A stretch of 19,320 nucleotides of DNA, taken from JAAYVZ01 sp035403265. Lineage in GTDB: Bacteria > Acidobacteriota > Thermoanaerobaculia > Thermoanaerobaculales > Thermoanaerobaculaceae. The notes beneath the pieces were generated by a model. That model saw only the letters and a list, made by a program, of their open reading frames with translations. It made no database searches and was not told the origin of the DNA. This document shows positions 6,897 through 15,959 of this stretch, one piece after another (the first letter of the stretch is position 1; each line of letters opens with the position of its first letter). Position numbers and translations under genes: made by a program. Where the stretch lies: positions 1 through 19,320 of the forward strand of contig DAONEV010000031.1 in assembly GCA_035403265.1 (NCBI GenBank). Reading direction: 5' to 3'.

Positions 6897-8162
6897 ATGG
6901 CGCGTGCCGCTCTCGGCCTCTATCGAGCCGTCATGACCGTGGCCCTGCCGCTGGCGGCACCCTGGCTCCTGGCCGCGGACCGTCGCCGGGGCAAGAAGCG
7001 GCCCCCCCTCGCCCAGAGGCTGGGTCACCAACTCCCCTCGCTCCCCCAGGGAGGAGTCTGGGTGCAGGCCGTTTCGGTCGGAGAGGTGGCCGTGGCCCGG
7101 CTTCTGCTCGCCGAGCTCCGTCGACGCCATCCGGAGATCCCGATCGTCCTCTCTGCCACCACCGCCACTGGCCTCAGCCTCGCCACGGGACAGCAGCAGG
7201 CTGATACAGTCGTGCCATTCCCCCTGGACCTCCCCGGGCCAGTTCGTCGCGTCCTAGACGCCGCGCGACCCCGCCTGGTTGTGCTCGTGGAAACCGAGCT
7301 GTGGCCGGAGATGCTGGCCGCTTGCGGCGAGCGGGGTATTCCGGTGGCGATCATCAACGCCCGCGTGTCCGACCGCTCCTTCCGGGGCTACCGCATGCTC
7401 CGGCCACTGCTGGCGTCCCTCCTCCAGCCGGTGACCATGGCGCTGGCCCAGGAGCAGCAGGACGCCGCGCGGCTGGCCGCCATTGGCTTGCCTGCTGATC
7501 GCATCCAGGTGCTCGGCAACCTCAAGTTCGACGTCGGCCCGCCCAAGACCGCACCCCAGGTCGTGGCCGAGGTCCGCCGTCTCGCGGCGGGGCGCAGCGT
7601 GGTCGTCGCGGGCTCCACCAAAGAAGGCGAGGAAGTCCAGGTGTTGCGTGCCATTCGCCGCCAGCCCGCGCGCGAACGGGTCTTCCTGCTGCTTGCCCCC
7701 CGCCATCCCGAACGCGCCAGCGCCGTGTTGGAGATGGCGGCGGCCAACGGGTTCTCCGCCGAGCGGCGGACGCTGCTGGCCGCCGCGTCGCCGGGTTGCG
7801 AGGTTCTCGTCCTCGACACCGTGGGCGAGCTGGCTGCGCTCTACGAGCTGGCCCAGGTCGCGTTCGTCGGCGGGTCGCTCGTCCCTACCGGCGGTCAAAA
7901 CCCCATTGAGCCGGCTCGCTTTGCGGTTCCGGTCCTGACCGGGCCCCATTTCCGCAACTTCACCGCGGTCTACAGGCGGTTCTTCGAGGTAGGCGGCGCT
8001 CGCATGGTGCGCAACGAGTCGGAGCTCGCCGGTGCCCTCGCCGAGTGGCTGTCCGATCCGGACGCGGCCCGTCGGACCGGAGAGGCCGGCCGCCGACTCC
8101 TCGAAGCCAACGCGGGCGCCGCGGCTCGCACCGTCACCGCCCTCGAGAAGCTCCTGGCATGA
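6897..8162 (+). CDS. waaA: Kdo transferase (3-deoxy-D-manno-octulosonic acid transferase)
   Basis: Predicted 421-residue GT30 glycosyltransferase that adds Kdo from CMP-Kdo to the lipid A precursor at the inner membrane. The N-terminal hydrophobic helix (about residues 13-26, MTVALPLAAPWLLA) is the family's membrane anchor. It is followed by WVQAVSVGEVAVARLL (56-71) with the expected catalytic glutamate at E63, then LVVLVETELWPEML (127-140). In the C-terminal nucleotide-binding half are GSTKEGEE, LLAPRHPER and FVGGSLVPTGGQNPIEPA. The ATG at 6897 gives the usual N-terminus, and the longer frame from 6804 would run through the promoter region. The stop overlaps lpxK as ATGA, so the two lipid A enzymes are translationally coupled. 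Whether it is mono- or bifunctional cannot be read from the sequence. Confidence 0.95.
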   Translation: MARAALGLYRAVMTVALPLAAPWLLAADRRRGKKRPPLAQRLGHQLPSLPQGGVWVQAVSVGEVAVARLLLAELRRRHPEIPIVLSATTATGLSLATGQQQADTVVPFPLDLPGPVRRVLDAARPRLVVLVETELWPEMLAACGERGIPVAIINARVSDRSFRGYRMLRPLLASLLQPVTMALAQEQQDAARLAAIGLPADRIQVLGNLKFDVGPPKTAPQVVAEVRRLAAGRSVVVAGSTKEGEEVQVLRAIRRQPARERVFLLLAPRHPERASAVLEMAAANGFSAERRTLLAAASPGCEVLVLDTVGELAALYELAQVAFVGGSLVPTGGQNPIEPARFAVPVLTGPHFRNFTAVYRRFFEVGGARMVRNESELAGALAEWLSDPDAARRTGEAGRRLLEANAGAAARTVTALEKLLA

Positions 8163-9140
8163 GCTGGCAGCACGCTCTCGCAACCGAGGCCAGCGGCGTG
8201 CTCGAGCTCGTCAACGCTGGCGCCCATCTTCTTTTTCGCCTTGGCCTCGCGAGGATCGAGCGAGCTGACGTGCCCGTCATCTCGGTGGGCAACATCGCCT
8301 GCGGCGGCACGGGCAAGACACCGCTCGTCGCGGCGCTGGCCCGCGAGCTGCAGCGGCTCGGGCACCGGCCCGCCATCCTCACCCGGGGCTACCACAGGCA
8401 GCGACAGGAGCCCCTGCTGGTGACCGAAAACCCCACGGTGTCCTGGCAGGAGGCTGGCGACGAGCCCGCGCTACTGGCTCGGGCGCTGCCCTCGGTGCCG
8501 CTGGTGGTCGATGCCGACCGTGTGCGGGGCGCCGCCACGGCGGTCCGGGAGACGGCCGCCACCCATCTCATCCTCGACGACGGGTTCCAGCACTGGCGTC
8601 TGCACCGCGACGCCGACATCGTCGTCGTCGACGCCAGCGACCCACTCGCTCACCGTTCCCCACGCCGCGAGCGACCCGCCACCCTGGCCCGAGCCACAGG
8701 CGTGGTGATCAACCGCGTGTCCGATCGCAGCGAGGCGGCGGCGGTCATGGCATGGCTCGGCCCGTGGGCCCCCGAGGCCGTCATGATCGCCACGAAGGTG
8801 GTGCCGTGCGCCGTCCACCGCGGTGCCGAGCGACTGCCGGTCGAGATCCTGAAGGGCCAGAAGGTCGTCGTCCNNNNNNNNNNCCTTCATCGACACCGTG
8901 GGCGACCTCGGGGCCGTGGTCGTGGACCTGCAGCTCCATCCCGACCACCACCGCTACCGACGCTCGGAGCTCGTGGCGGCTGTCGAGGCGGGGCGCCAGG
9001 ACGGAGCGGTGGTAGTGACCACCGGCAAGGACATCGTCAAGGTGCCAACAGACCTTGCAGGCGAGCTCCTCTGGATCGAGGTCGAGCTCGTCCCGGTCTT
9101 CGGCACCTTCTCCGAGCTGCTCCGGCCAGCGCTGGGATGA
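8159..9140 (+). CDS. lpxK: Tetraacyldisaccharide 4'-kinase, interrupted by an assembly gap
   Basis: Lipid A 4'-kinase, which phosphorylates the tetraacyldisaccharide with ATP at the inner membrane. The N-terminus has an amphipathic/hydrophobic start followed by PVISVGNIACGGTGKTPLV, with the P-loop at about residues 44-54. It continues with AILTRGYHR, GDEPALLA and ILDDGFQHWRLHRDADIVVVDA, all standard LpxK blocks. Ten Ns at 8874-8883 interrupt the gene right where the family has an 'AF.GIa.P..F' segment. After the gap the protein resumes as FIDTVGDLGAVVVDLQLHPDHHRY and ends at 9140. The two halves are out of frame across exactly 10 bases, so the gap length must be wrong, because a multiple of three is required. 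I treat it as one intact gene with missing bases, not a pseudogene. The start overlaps waaA as ATGA. Confidence 0.9.
8874..8883. other. Assembly gap (10 Ns)
   Basis: Ten undetermined bases lie inside lpxK. The round number and the frame mismatch between its sides indicate a scaffold placeholder rather than a measured length. From the missing conserved segment I estimate roughly 27-33 true bases. Confidence 0.95.
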
Positions 9141-9152
9141 GTACCAGCAGAT

Positions 9153-9200
9153 CAGCTCATCGGCCTCTCAGCTCGTCGGGGAGTCGGCTCATCTGCGACA
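9153..9200 (+). repeat. Three degenerate 16-bp tandem units after lpxK
   Basis: Units begin at 9153, 9169 and 9185 with cores CAGCTCATCGG, CAGCTCGTCGG and CGGCTCATCTG, an exact 16-base period with about 11 of 16 matches between copies. Further downstream CTGAC/CTGAT/CTGAA words recur at 9210, 9221, 9229, 9237 and 9245. The 140-bp lpxK-hldA spacer holds no gene that I can see. It also contains GATGAG (9136-9141)/CTCATC (9156-9161), a weak hairpin over the lpxK stop with no T-tract. The function is unknown. Confidence 0.4.
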
Positions 9201-9267
9201 GCCAACACTCTGACGACCCGCTGACAGCCTGACTTGCTGATCCGCTGAACCGCCGGGTGGGTGGGGG

Positions 9268-9273
9268 TAGAAT
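9268..9273 (+). promoter_or_regulatory. Candidate -10 box for hldA, possibly leaderless
   Basis: TAGAAT lies seven bases (gcccccc) before the preferred GTG start at 9281. A weak -35 candidate, TGAACC (9245-9250), is 17 bases upstream. An alternative reading is that GGGGG at 9263-9267 is a ribosome site for an ATG at 9272, in which case this box would not be a leaderless promoter. Confidence 0.4.
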
Positions 9274-9280
9274 GCCCCCC

Positions 9281-10291
9281 GTGTTGAGCCGGGCACGTTT
9301 CCACGAGCTGGTCAACGGCTTTGCGGGCCGCCAGGTGGTGCTGTACGGGGACCTGGTGCTGGACCGTTTCATCCTCGGCGCCCCCAAACGCATTTCACGG
9401 GAAGCCCCGGTGATCATCCTGCGCTTCGAGGGGCAACGTGACATCCCGGGCGGCGGCGCCAACGCCCTCGCCAACCTCGCCTCCCTGGGCGGAATGCCGC
9501 TACCCGTCGGTGTCGTCGGCGACGACGAGCCGGGCCACGCGCTGCTCGCTGGCCTCCGCGCGAGGGGAATCGACATCGGCTCGATCCTCGTCGCTCCGGG
9601 GCTCCGCACCGTCACGAAGGTGCGCGTGCTCGCCGGCGGTGCAACCTCGCTCCGGCATCAGGTGGCGCGCTACGACATCGAGGAGCGTCTCGCCCCGGAC
9701 GACACCCGGCTGGAGCGGGTCCTCGACGCCCTCCGCCAGGTCGGGGGGCGGGCGGCAGCGGCGGCCGTCTCCGACTACGGCTACGGCGCCGTGTGGCGGT
9801 CTGGCCTCGCCACGCTCCGTGCCGCCCTGCCGGCCGGCGCTCTCATCGTCGTGGACTCGCGCTTCGCCCTCGACTCCCTGGCCGGGGTGGACGGCGCGAC
9901 ACCCAATCTCGAGGAGCTGGCGGCGGCGGCCGGGCACGACCTCTCGAGCGACGAAGAGATCGGCGCCGCCGCAGAGGCGCTCCGGCACAAGATGGGATGC
10001 CGTTTCCTCGTCGCCACTCGCGGCAGTCAGGGCTCGACGCTCGTCGAGGCGGGCGAGCCCGTCCGCCATCTTCCCGTCTTCGGCTCCGACCAGGTGGCTG
10101 ACGTCACCGGCGCTGGCGACACCGTCCTCGCCACGCTCACCTTGGGCCTCGCGGCCGGCGCCAGCCCAGTCGAGGCGGCGACGCTGGCGAACCTGGCGGG
10201 CGGCATCGTCGTCACCAAGCTGGGGACCGCGACCGTGTTCCCGCCCGAGCTCCACCGGGCCATCGACCAGGCGCCCTTCCTCCATGACTGA
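9281..10291 (+). CDS. hldA: D-glycero-beta-D-manno-heptose-7-phosphate kinase (PfkB family)
   Basis: Predicted 336-residue kinase that phosphorylates heptose-7-phosphate at C1 in ADP-heptose synthesis. From the GTG start it begins MLSRARFHELVNGFAGRQVVLYGDLVLDRFI, which is the normal RfaE-domain-1 N-terminus. The early substrate motif GGGANALANLASLGG lies at 57-71 and the SDYG block at about 164-167. The PfkB signature 2 DVTGAGDTV, with the catalytic aspartate, is at 274-282. Alternative starts at 9257 and 9272 add residues not typical of the family. In E. coli this activity is the N-terminal half of HldE; here it is a separate gene overlapping the adenylyltransferase gene by eight bases. The assignment to the heptose kinase rather than another PfkB sugar kinase rests on both motif blocks and the neighbours. 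Confidence 0.92.
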   Translation: MLSRARFHELVNGFAGRQVVLYGDLVLDRFILGAPKRISREAPVIILRFEGQRDIPGGGANALANLASLGGMPLPVGVVGDDEPGHALLAGLRARGIDIGSILVAPGLRTVTKVRVLAGGATSLRHQVARYDIEERLAPDDTRLERVLDALRQVGGRAAAAAVSDYGYGAVWRSGLATLRAALPAGALIVVDSRFALDSLAGVDGATPNLEELAAAAGHDLSSDEEIGAAAEALRHKMGCRFLVATRGSQGSTLVEAGEPVRHLPVFGSDQVADVTGAGDTVLATLTLGLAAGASPVEAATLANLAGGIVVTKLGTATVFPPELHRAIDQAPFLHD

Positions 10292-10802
10292 CCCGGGAGC
10301 CAAGCTGGTCCCGCGCTCCGAGGCGGCCAGGCTGGCTGCAGCCGCCCGTAAGGCCGGCCGGCTCGTCGTGATGGCGAACGGGGCGTTCGACCTGCTCCAC
10401 GTCGGCCACGTCCGCTACCTGGCCGCAGCCAGGGAGCTGGGCGACCTCCTGATCGTGGCGGTCAACTCCGATGCGTCGGTGCGGGGCCTCAAGGGGCCGA
10501 GCCGTCCCATCCTGCCGGAGAACGAGCGGATCGAGCTGCTCTCACACCTCGCGTGCGTGGACACTCTCGTGCTTTTCGACGAGCCGACGGTGGCCGAAGT
10601 GCTGCGGGCCGTGCGGCCACACGTGCACGCCAAGGGGACCGACTACACTCCCGACACCGTGCCGGAGCGAGCCATTGTCGCCGAGTGGGGAGGCCGCACG
10701 GCCATCTGCGGCGACCCCAAGGACCACGCCACCACCGACCTCATCGGCGAGATTCGCCGCCGCCTCTGCCCGACAGGGGACAGGGCACAGGGCGCGGGCT
10801 AG
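10284..10802 (+). CDS. hldC: D-glycero-beta-D-manno-heptose-1-phosphate adenylyltransferase
   Basis: Predicted 172-residue nucleotidyltransferase that makes ADP-heptose from heptose-1-phosphate and ATP. It has the cytidylyltransferase-fold signature ANGAFDLLHVGHVRYL (31-46) with the catalytic HxGH at 39-42. It also has VAVNSDASVRGLKGPSRPI, the loop seen in RfaE domain 2, and HAKGTDYTPDTVPE in the C-terminal half. The ATG at 10284 lies inside the end of hldA, and the eight-base overlap indicates coupled translation. The common GCFD motif is GAFD here. The C-terminal tail (LCPTGDRAQGAG) is encoded by a short 7-bp tandem repeat and looks like a dispensable extension. It corresponds to the C-terminal half of E. 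coli HldE. Confidence 0.92.
   Translation: MTDPGAKLVPRSEAARLAAAARKAGRLVVMANGAFDLLHVGHVRYLAAARELGDLLIVAVNSDASVRGLKGPSRPILPENERIELLSHLACVDTLVLFDEPTVAEVLRAVRPHVHAKGTDYTPDTVPERAIVAEWGGRTAICGDPKDHATTDLIGEIRRRLCPTGDRAQGAG
10772..10792 (+). repeat. 7-bp tandem repeat at the 3' end of hldC
   Basis: Three adjacent units, GACAGGG, GACAGGG and CACAGGG, differ at one base. They encode the last residues of HldC and lie directly before the waaC promoter region. They may be a slippage product or a remnant of a dispersed intergenic repeat. Confidence 0.5.
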
Positions 10803-10805
10803 GAT
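10800..10805 (+). promoter_or_regulatory. TAGGAT element before waaC: -10 box or ribosome site
   Basis: TAGGAT overlaps the hldC stop codon and ends six bases before the waaC GTG at 10812. It fits a TAnnnT -10 box for a leaderless start. The inner AGGA could equally act as a Shine-Dalgarno with about seven bases of spacing, so the sequence alone cannot separate the two roles. Confidence 0.35.
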
Positions 10806-10811
10806 TCGCCC

Positions 10812-11831
10812 GTGCGTGTGCTCCTCACCCGGTTGTCGGCCCTCGGCGACATCGTTCACACCTGGCCTCTTGCCGAGGCGCTGCACCGCGGCCGGCCGGA
10901 CATCGAGCTCTTCTGGTTGGTCGAGCGGCCATTTCTGTCCCTGGTCGAGAGCCACCCGGCGGTGACCCAGGCGATTCCCGTCGCCACGCGGCGGTGGCGT
11001 CGCGCGCCGTGGGCAACGGCAACCCGCAACGAGGTGGTCGCGACCGTGCGGCGGCTGCGCGCCCTCGGCTGCGATCTCGCCATCGACTCCCAGGGCCTCC
11101 TCAAGTCGGCGGTGTGGGCCCGACTGGCAAGGGTCCCGGCTCGAGTCGGCCTCTCGGCCGGGCACCGACGCGAACGCCTTGGAGGGTCCTTCTACACCCA
11201 CACGGTCACTCCGCCGGCCGAGGCCACACACGTGGTGGACATCAACCTGGCCCTGGCCGGCGCGGTCGGGGTGGAACCTCGCCTTGGCGCGCTCCCGGAT
11301 GGCCGGTTCCTCGTCGACCGCGCAGCCGACCCGGCCTTGACTGCCGGCGGCGTGGTGCTTCTCCCGGCCACCGGGGGACCCGGCAAGGCATGGCCGGCAT
11401 CGAGCTTCGTCGCGCTGGCGGCCGAGCTGGCTCGCCGCGGCCGTCCGGTGACGGTCGCCTGGGGTCCCGGAGAGAGGGCGCTCGCGGAGGAAATCGCTGC
11501 CGGGGCCGGCGCTCAGGTGCAGGTTGCACCCCCGACGACCATCCCCGAGCTGGCCAGTCTCCTGTCCGAAGCCGGCCTCGTGGTGGGAGGCGACACCGGG
11601 ACCGTCCACCTCGCCGCCTCCCTGGGTGTCCCGACAGTGGGCATCTTCGTGGCCACCGACCCGACCCGCAACGGCCCACGGGGCAAGCATGTCGCTGTTG
11701 TCGCCGCCGCGCCCTCGGGATCGAGCCACGGGCGCGCTCGCACCGGTGCCGCGGGCACGGTGGCGCTGTCAGAGGTCCTCGCCGCGGCGGAGCAACTGCT
11801 CGCCCGCAAAAGCCCGTCGCTTCAACCGTAG
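10812..11831 (+). CDS. waaC: LPS heptosyltransferase I
   Basis: Predicted 339-residue GT9 enzyme that transfers the first heptose from ADP-heptose onto Kdo of the LPS inner core at the inner-membrane face. It begins MRVLLTRLSALGDIVHTWPLAEAL, with the catalytic aspartate at D13 exactly where E. coli WaaC has it. IDSQGLLKSAVWARL is the block that favours WaaC over WaaF. C-terminal blocks LLPATGGPGKAWP and GLVVGGDTGTVHLAASLGVPTVGIF form the ADP-heptose site. The GTG at 10812 is the only start giving this canonical N-terminus, nine bases after hldC. Its substrate is supplied by the two preceding genes and its acceptor by waaA, so the block is functionally coherent. hldD, gmhA and gmhB are not in the window. 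Confidence 0.93.
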   Translation: MRVLLTRLSALGDIVHTWPLAEALHRGRPDIELFWLVERPFLSLVESHPAVTQAIPVATRRWRRAPWATATRNEVVATVRRLRALGCDLAIDSQGLLKSAVWARLARVPARVGLSAGHRRERLGGSFYTHTVTPPAEATHVVDINLALAGAVGVEPRLGALPDGRFLVDRAADPALTAGGVVLLPATGGPGKAWPASSFVALAAELARRGRPVTVAWGPGERALAEEIAAGAGAQVQVAPPTTIPELASLLSEAGLVVGGDTGTVHLAASLGVPTVGIFVATDPTRNGPRGKHVAVVAAAPSGSSHGRARTGAAGTVALSEVLAAAEQLLARKSPSLQP

Positions 11832-11869
11832 AGTGTTCCCTGTCACGCTGTTCCTCCATTCGAGGGTGG

Positions 11870-11875
11870 TACAAT
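11870..11875 (+). promoter_or_regulatory. Extended -10 promoter for the pilBTCSR operon
   Basis: TGGTACAAT (11867-11875) matches the extended -10 form, in the 81-bp gap between waaC and pilB. No good -35 is seen at 16-18 bases upstream, which an extended -10 can compensate for. Transcription would start near 11882, giving a leader of about 30 bases. No sigma-54 GG-N10-GC pattern was found here. Confidence 0.5.
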
Positions 11876-11877
11876 CG

Positions 11878-11912
11878 GCATCGCGGACCGATGCGCAACG
11901 GAAGGAAACCGT
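11878..11912 (+). promoter_or_regulatory. pilB leader with two small hairpins and a looped ribosome site
   Basis: The first stem is GCATCG/CGATGC (11878-11883 and 11889-11894, five-base loop). The second is ACGG/CCGT (11898-11901 and 11909-11912), whose seven-base loop AAGGAAA is the likely Shine-Dalgarno, directly followed by the pilB ATG at 11913. The stems are short and may be incidental. Confidence 0.35.
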
Positions 11913-13628
<1,716 letters not shown>

Positions 13629-13637
13629 GGGGCGAGC

Positions 13638-14753
13638 ATGCCAGTCACACTGCACGAGCTCCTCAAGACAATGGTCGACATGGGCGCGACCGACCTCCAT
13701 ATCACCACCAACTCGCCGCCCGTCGTGCGCGTGCACGGCCTCCTGGAACGGCTTCCGGGGGCTCCCCTCACGGCGCCGGAAACCAAGCGGCTGGCGTACT
13801 CGGTGTTGACTGACGCCCAGAAGCACCGCCTGGAGGAGACCCTCGAGCTGGACCTCTCGTTCGGGATCAAGGGGCTGGCCCGCTTCCGCGCCAACGTCTT
13901 CTTCCAGCGCGGCGCGCTGGCGGCCGCTTTCCGGCGCATTCCCTACGAGATCCTCGGCTTCAAGGAGCTCGGGCTGCCCCAGATCGTCGAGGCGCTGTGC
14001 GAGAAGCCGCGTGGTCTGGTGCTCGTCACCGGCCCAACCGGCTCCGGCAAGTCCACCTCGCTGGCGGCCATGCTCGACAAGGTCAACCGCGAGAAGCCCC
14101 TGCACATCATCACCATCGAGGACCCCATCGAGTACCTGCACACCCACCAGAAGGCGATGGTCAACCAGCGCGAGCTGCACTCCGACACCGAGTCGTATGC
14201 CAACGCGCTCCGCTCCGTGCTGCGCGAAGACCCGGACGTGGTGCTGATCGGCGAGATGCGCGACCTCGAGACGGTCGAGGCCGCGCTGCGCATCGCCGAG
14301 ACCGGCCACCTCACCTTCGCCACCCTTCACACCAACTCGGCGCCCCAGACCATCAACCGCATCATCGACGTCTTCCCCGAGCACCAGCAGTCGCAGATTC
14401 GCACCCAGCTCTCCTTCGTGCTGGAGGGGATCGTCTGCCAGTCGCTGCTGCCCAAGACCGGCGGGCGCGGGCGCGTACTCTGTTGCGAGGTCTTGATTCC
14501 CAACGCCGCGGTGCGTAACCTCATCCGAGAGGACAAGGTCCACCAGATCTACTCGATGATGCAGACCGGTCAGCTCAAGCATGGCATGCAGACGTTCAAT
14601 CAGTCGCTTGCCACCCTGTATCAGCGCAAGCTGATCACGCTGCAGATCGCCATGTCCTACAGCTCCAATCCCGAGGAGCTCCAGGACATGATCAATCGCG
14701 GCACGGGCGTGATACAGGCACCCCCGGTCCCCCGCGTGCCAGGGAGGAGCTAG
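13638..14753 (+). CDS. pilT: Type IV pilus retraction ATPase PilT
   Basis: Predicted 371-residue retraction motor that powers twitching and pilus disassembly. It shows the PilT start pattern LHELLKTMVDMGATDLHITTNSPPVVRVHG, Walker A GPTGSGKS (132-139), and ITIEDPIEYLH (158-168). The Walker B region is VVLIGEMRDLET (201-212) and the His box is TLHTNSA. The RIIDVFP hallmark is at 241-247. The C-terminal motif reads AVRNLIR (291-297), the family's AIRNLIR with one conservative change. The zinc-binding cysteine pairs of PilB are absent, as expected. The ATG at 13638 follows a GGGGGCGAG ribosome site. Together with PilB this shows the plus-strand system can both extend and retract, unlike the minus-strand operon. 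Confidence 0.96.
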   Translation: MPVTLHELLKTMVDMGATDLHITTNSPPVVRVHGLLERLPGAPLTAPETKRLAYSVLTDAQKHRLEETLELDLSFGIKGLARFRANVFFQRGALAAAFRRIPYEILGFKELGLPQIVEALCEKPRGLVLVTGPTGSGKSTSLAAMLDKVNREKPLHIITIEDPIEYLHTHQKAMVNQRELHSDTESYANALRSVLREDPDVVLIGEMRDLETVEAALRIAETGHLTFATLHTNSAPQTINRIIDVFPEHQQSQIRTQLSFVLEGIVCQSLLPKTGGRGRVLCCEVLIPNAAVRNLIREDKVHQIYSMMQTGQLKHGMQTFNQSLATLYQRKLITLQIAMSYSSNPEELQDMINRGTGVIQAPPVPRVPGRS

Positions 14754-14756
14754 CGT

Positions 14757-15959
14757 ATGCCGAGCTTTGAATGGAAAGGGCGTGACCGCGGCGGTCGGCC
14801 GCAGAGTGGCGTGTTGGTCGCCGACAACAAGGACGCCGCTCTGGCCGTCCTGCGCCGTCAGCAGGTCGTCCCCATCACGGTCAAGGAGAAGGGCAAGGAG
14901 ATCGCCATCCCGAAGGTTCGGGGAGGCGTCAACGACAAGACCCTGGCCATCTTCACCCGGCAGTTCTCGGTCATGATCGATGCCGGACTCCCCCTCGTGC
15001 AGTGCCTGCAGATCCTGGGCGAGCAACAGGAGAACAAGGCTTTCCAGCGCATCATCCTGCAGGTCCGGGAGGATGTCGAGACCGGGTCGTCGCTCGCCAA
15101 CGCGCTGAAGAAGCACCCGCAGGCCTTCTCGGACCTTTTCGTCAACATGGTCGCGGCCGGCGAGGCCGGCGGTATCCTCGACACCATCCTGCAGCGTCTC
15201 TCGACCTACATCGAGAAGGCGGCCCGGCTGAAGGCCCAGGTCAAGTCGGCGATGATGTACCCGGCGAGCGTCATCACGATCGCTGTCATCGTGGTGTACG
15301 TCATCCTCTGGAAGGTCATCCCGGTGTTCGCCTCGCTGTTCGAGGGGCTCGGCGCAACCCTCCCGCTCCCCACCCGGGTCGTCGTCGCCGCGTCCAAGTT
15401 CGTGGGCCGCTTCTGGTGGCTCATCATCGGGGGAATCGTCGCCGCGACCATCGCCGTGCGTCGCTACTACGCGACACCCCAGGGCCGTCTGGTCATCGAC
15501 CGGATCATGCTCAAGACGCCGGTTTTGGGTCTGGTGCTGCGCAAGATCGCGGTGGCACGGTTCTGCCGCACGCTTGGCACCCTGCTCTCAGCCGGTGTGC
15601 CCGTCCTGGAATCCCTTGAGATCACCGCCAGGACCTCGGGCAACGCCGTCATCGAGGGTGCCATCCTCGAGGTGCGGAAGCAGGTCGAGGAAGGCAAGTC
15701 CCTCGCTGAACCGCTCAAGACGACCGGGCAGTTCCCACCCATGGTGGTCCAGATGATCAACGTCGGTGAGGCCACCGGCGCCATGGACACCATGCTCGCG
15801 AAGATCGCCGAGTTCTACGAGGAGGAGGTCGACGACGCCGTGGCAGGCATGATGAAGCTCATCGAGCCGATCATGATCCTCTTCCTGGGCGTCGTCATCG
15901 GCGGCGTCGTCATCGCCATGTATCTGCCCATGTTCGACCTCATCTCCAAGATCGGATGA
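14757..15959 (+). CDS. pilC: Type IV pilus inner-membrane platform protein PilC
   Basis: Predicted 400-residue polytopic platform protein. A short N-terminal domain (MPSFEWKGRDRGGRPQSGVL...) precedes two T2SSF domains, at about 66-190 (FTRQFSVMIDAGLPLVQCL) and 268-390 (RFCRTLGTLLSAGVPVLESLEIT). Membrane segments are at about 167-190, 219-235 and 367-390. Both domains carry the GEAxG motif (136-140; 337-341). The ATG at 14757 is three bases after the pilT stop region, with GGAGGAG upstream. The stop overlaps pilS as ATGA. It should anchor PilB or PilT alternately during extension and retraction. Compared with the GspF copy at 3784-4992 it has the more canonical first-domain sequence. Confidence 0.95.
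   Translation: MPSFEWKGRDRGGRPQSGVLVADNKDAALAVLRRQQVVPITVKEKGKEIAIPKVRGGVNDKTLAIFTRQFSVMIDAGLPLVQCLQILGEQQENKAFQRIILQVREDVETGSSLANALKKHPQAFSDLFVNMVAAGEAGGILDTILQRLSTYIEKAARLKAQVKSAMMYPASVITIAVIVVYVILWKVIPVFASLFEGLGATLPLPTRVVVAASKFVGRFWWLIIGGIVAATIAVRRYYATPQGRLVIDRIMLKTPVLGLVLRKIAVARFCRTLGTLLSAGVPVLESLEITARTSGNAVIEGAILEVRKQVEEGKSLAEPLKTTGQFPPMVVQMINVGEATGAMDTMLAKIAEFYEEEVDDAVAGMMKLIEPIMILFLGVVIGGVVIAMYLPMFDLISKIG

Noticed and set aside
8159..9140. lpxK as a frameshifted pseudogene
   Set aside because: The frame change falls exactly at the 10-N gap and all conserved blocks on both sides are intact, so an assembly artefact is the simpler explanation.
9131..9161. Hairpin around the lpxK stop as a rho-independent terminator
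   Set aside because: The stems are only 5-6 bp with long loops and no T-tract follows.
11832..11912. Sigma-54 promoter upstream of pilB
   Set aside because: No GG-N10-GC spacing fits around TGGTACAATCGGC, and the extended -10 reading is better.
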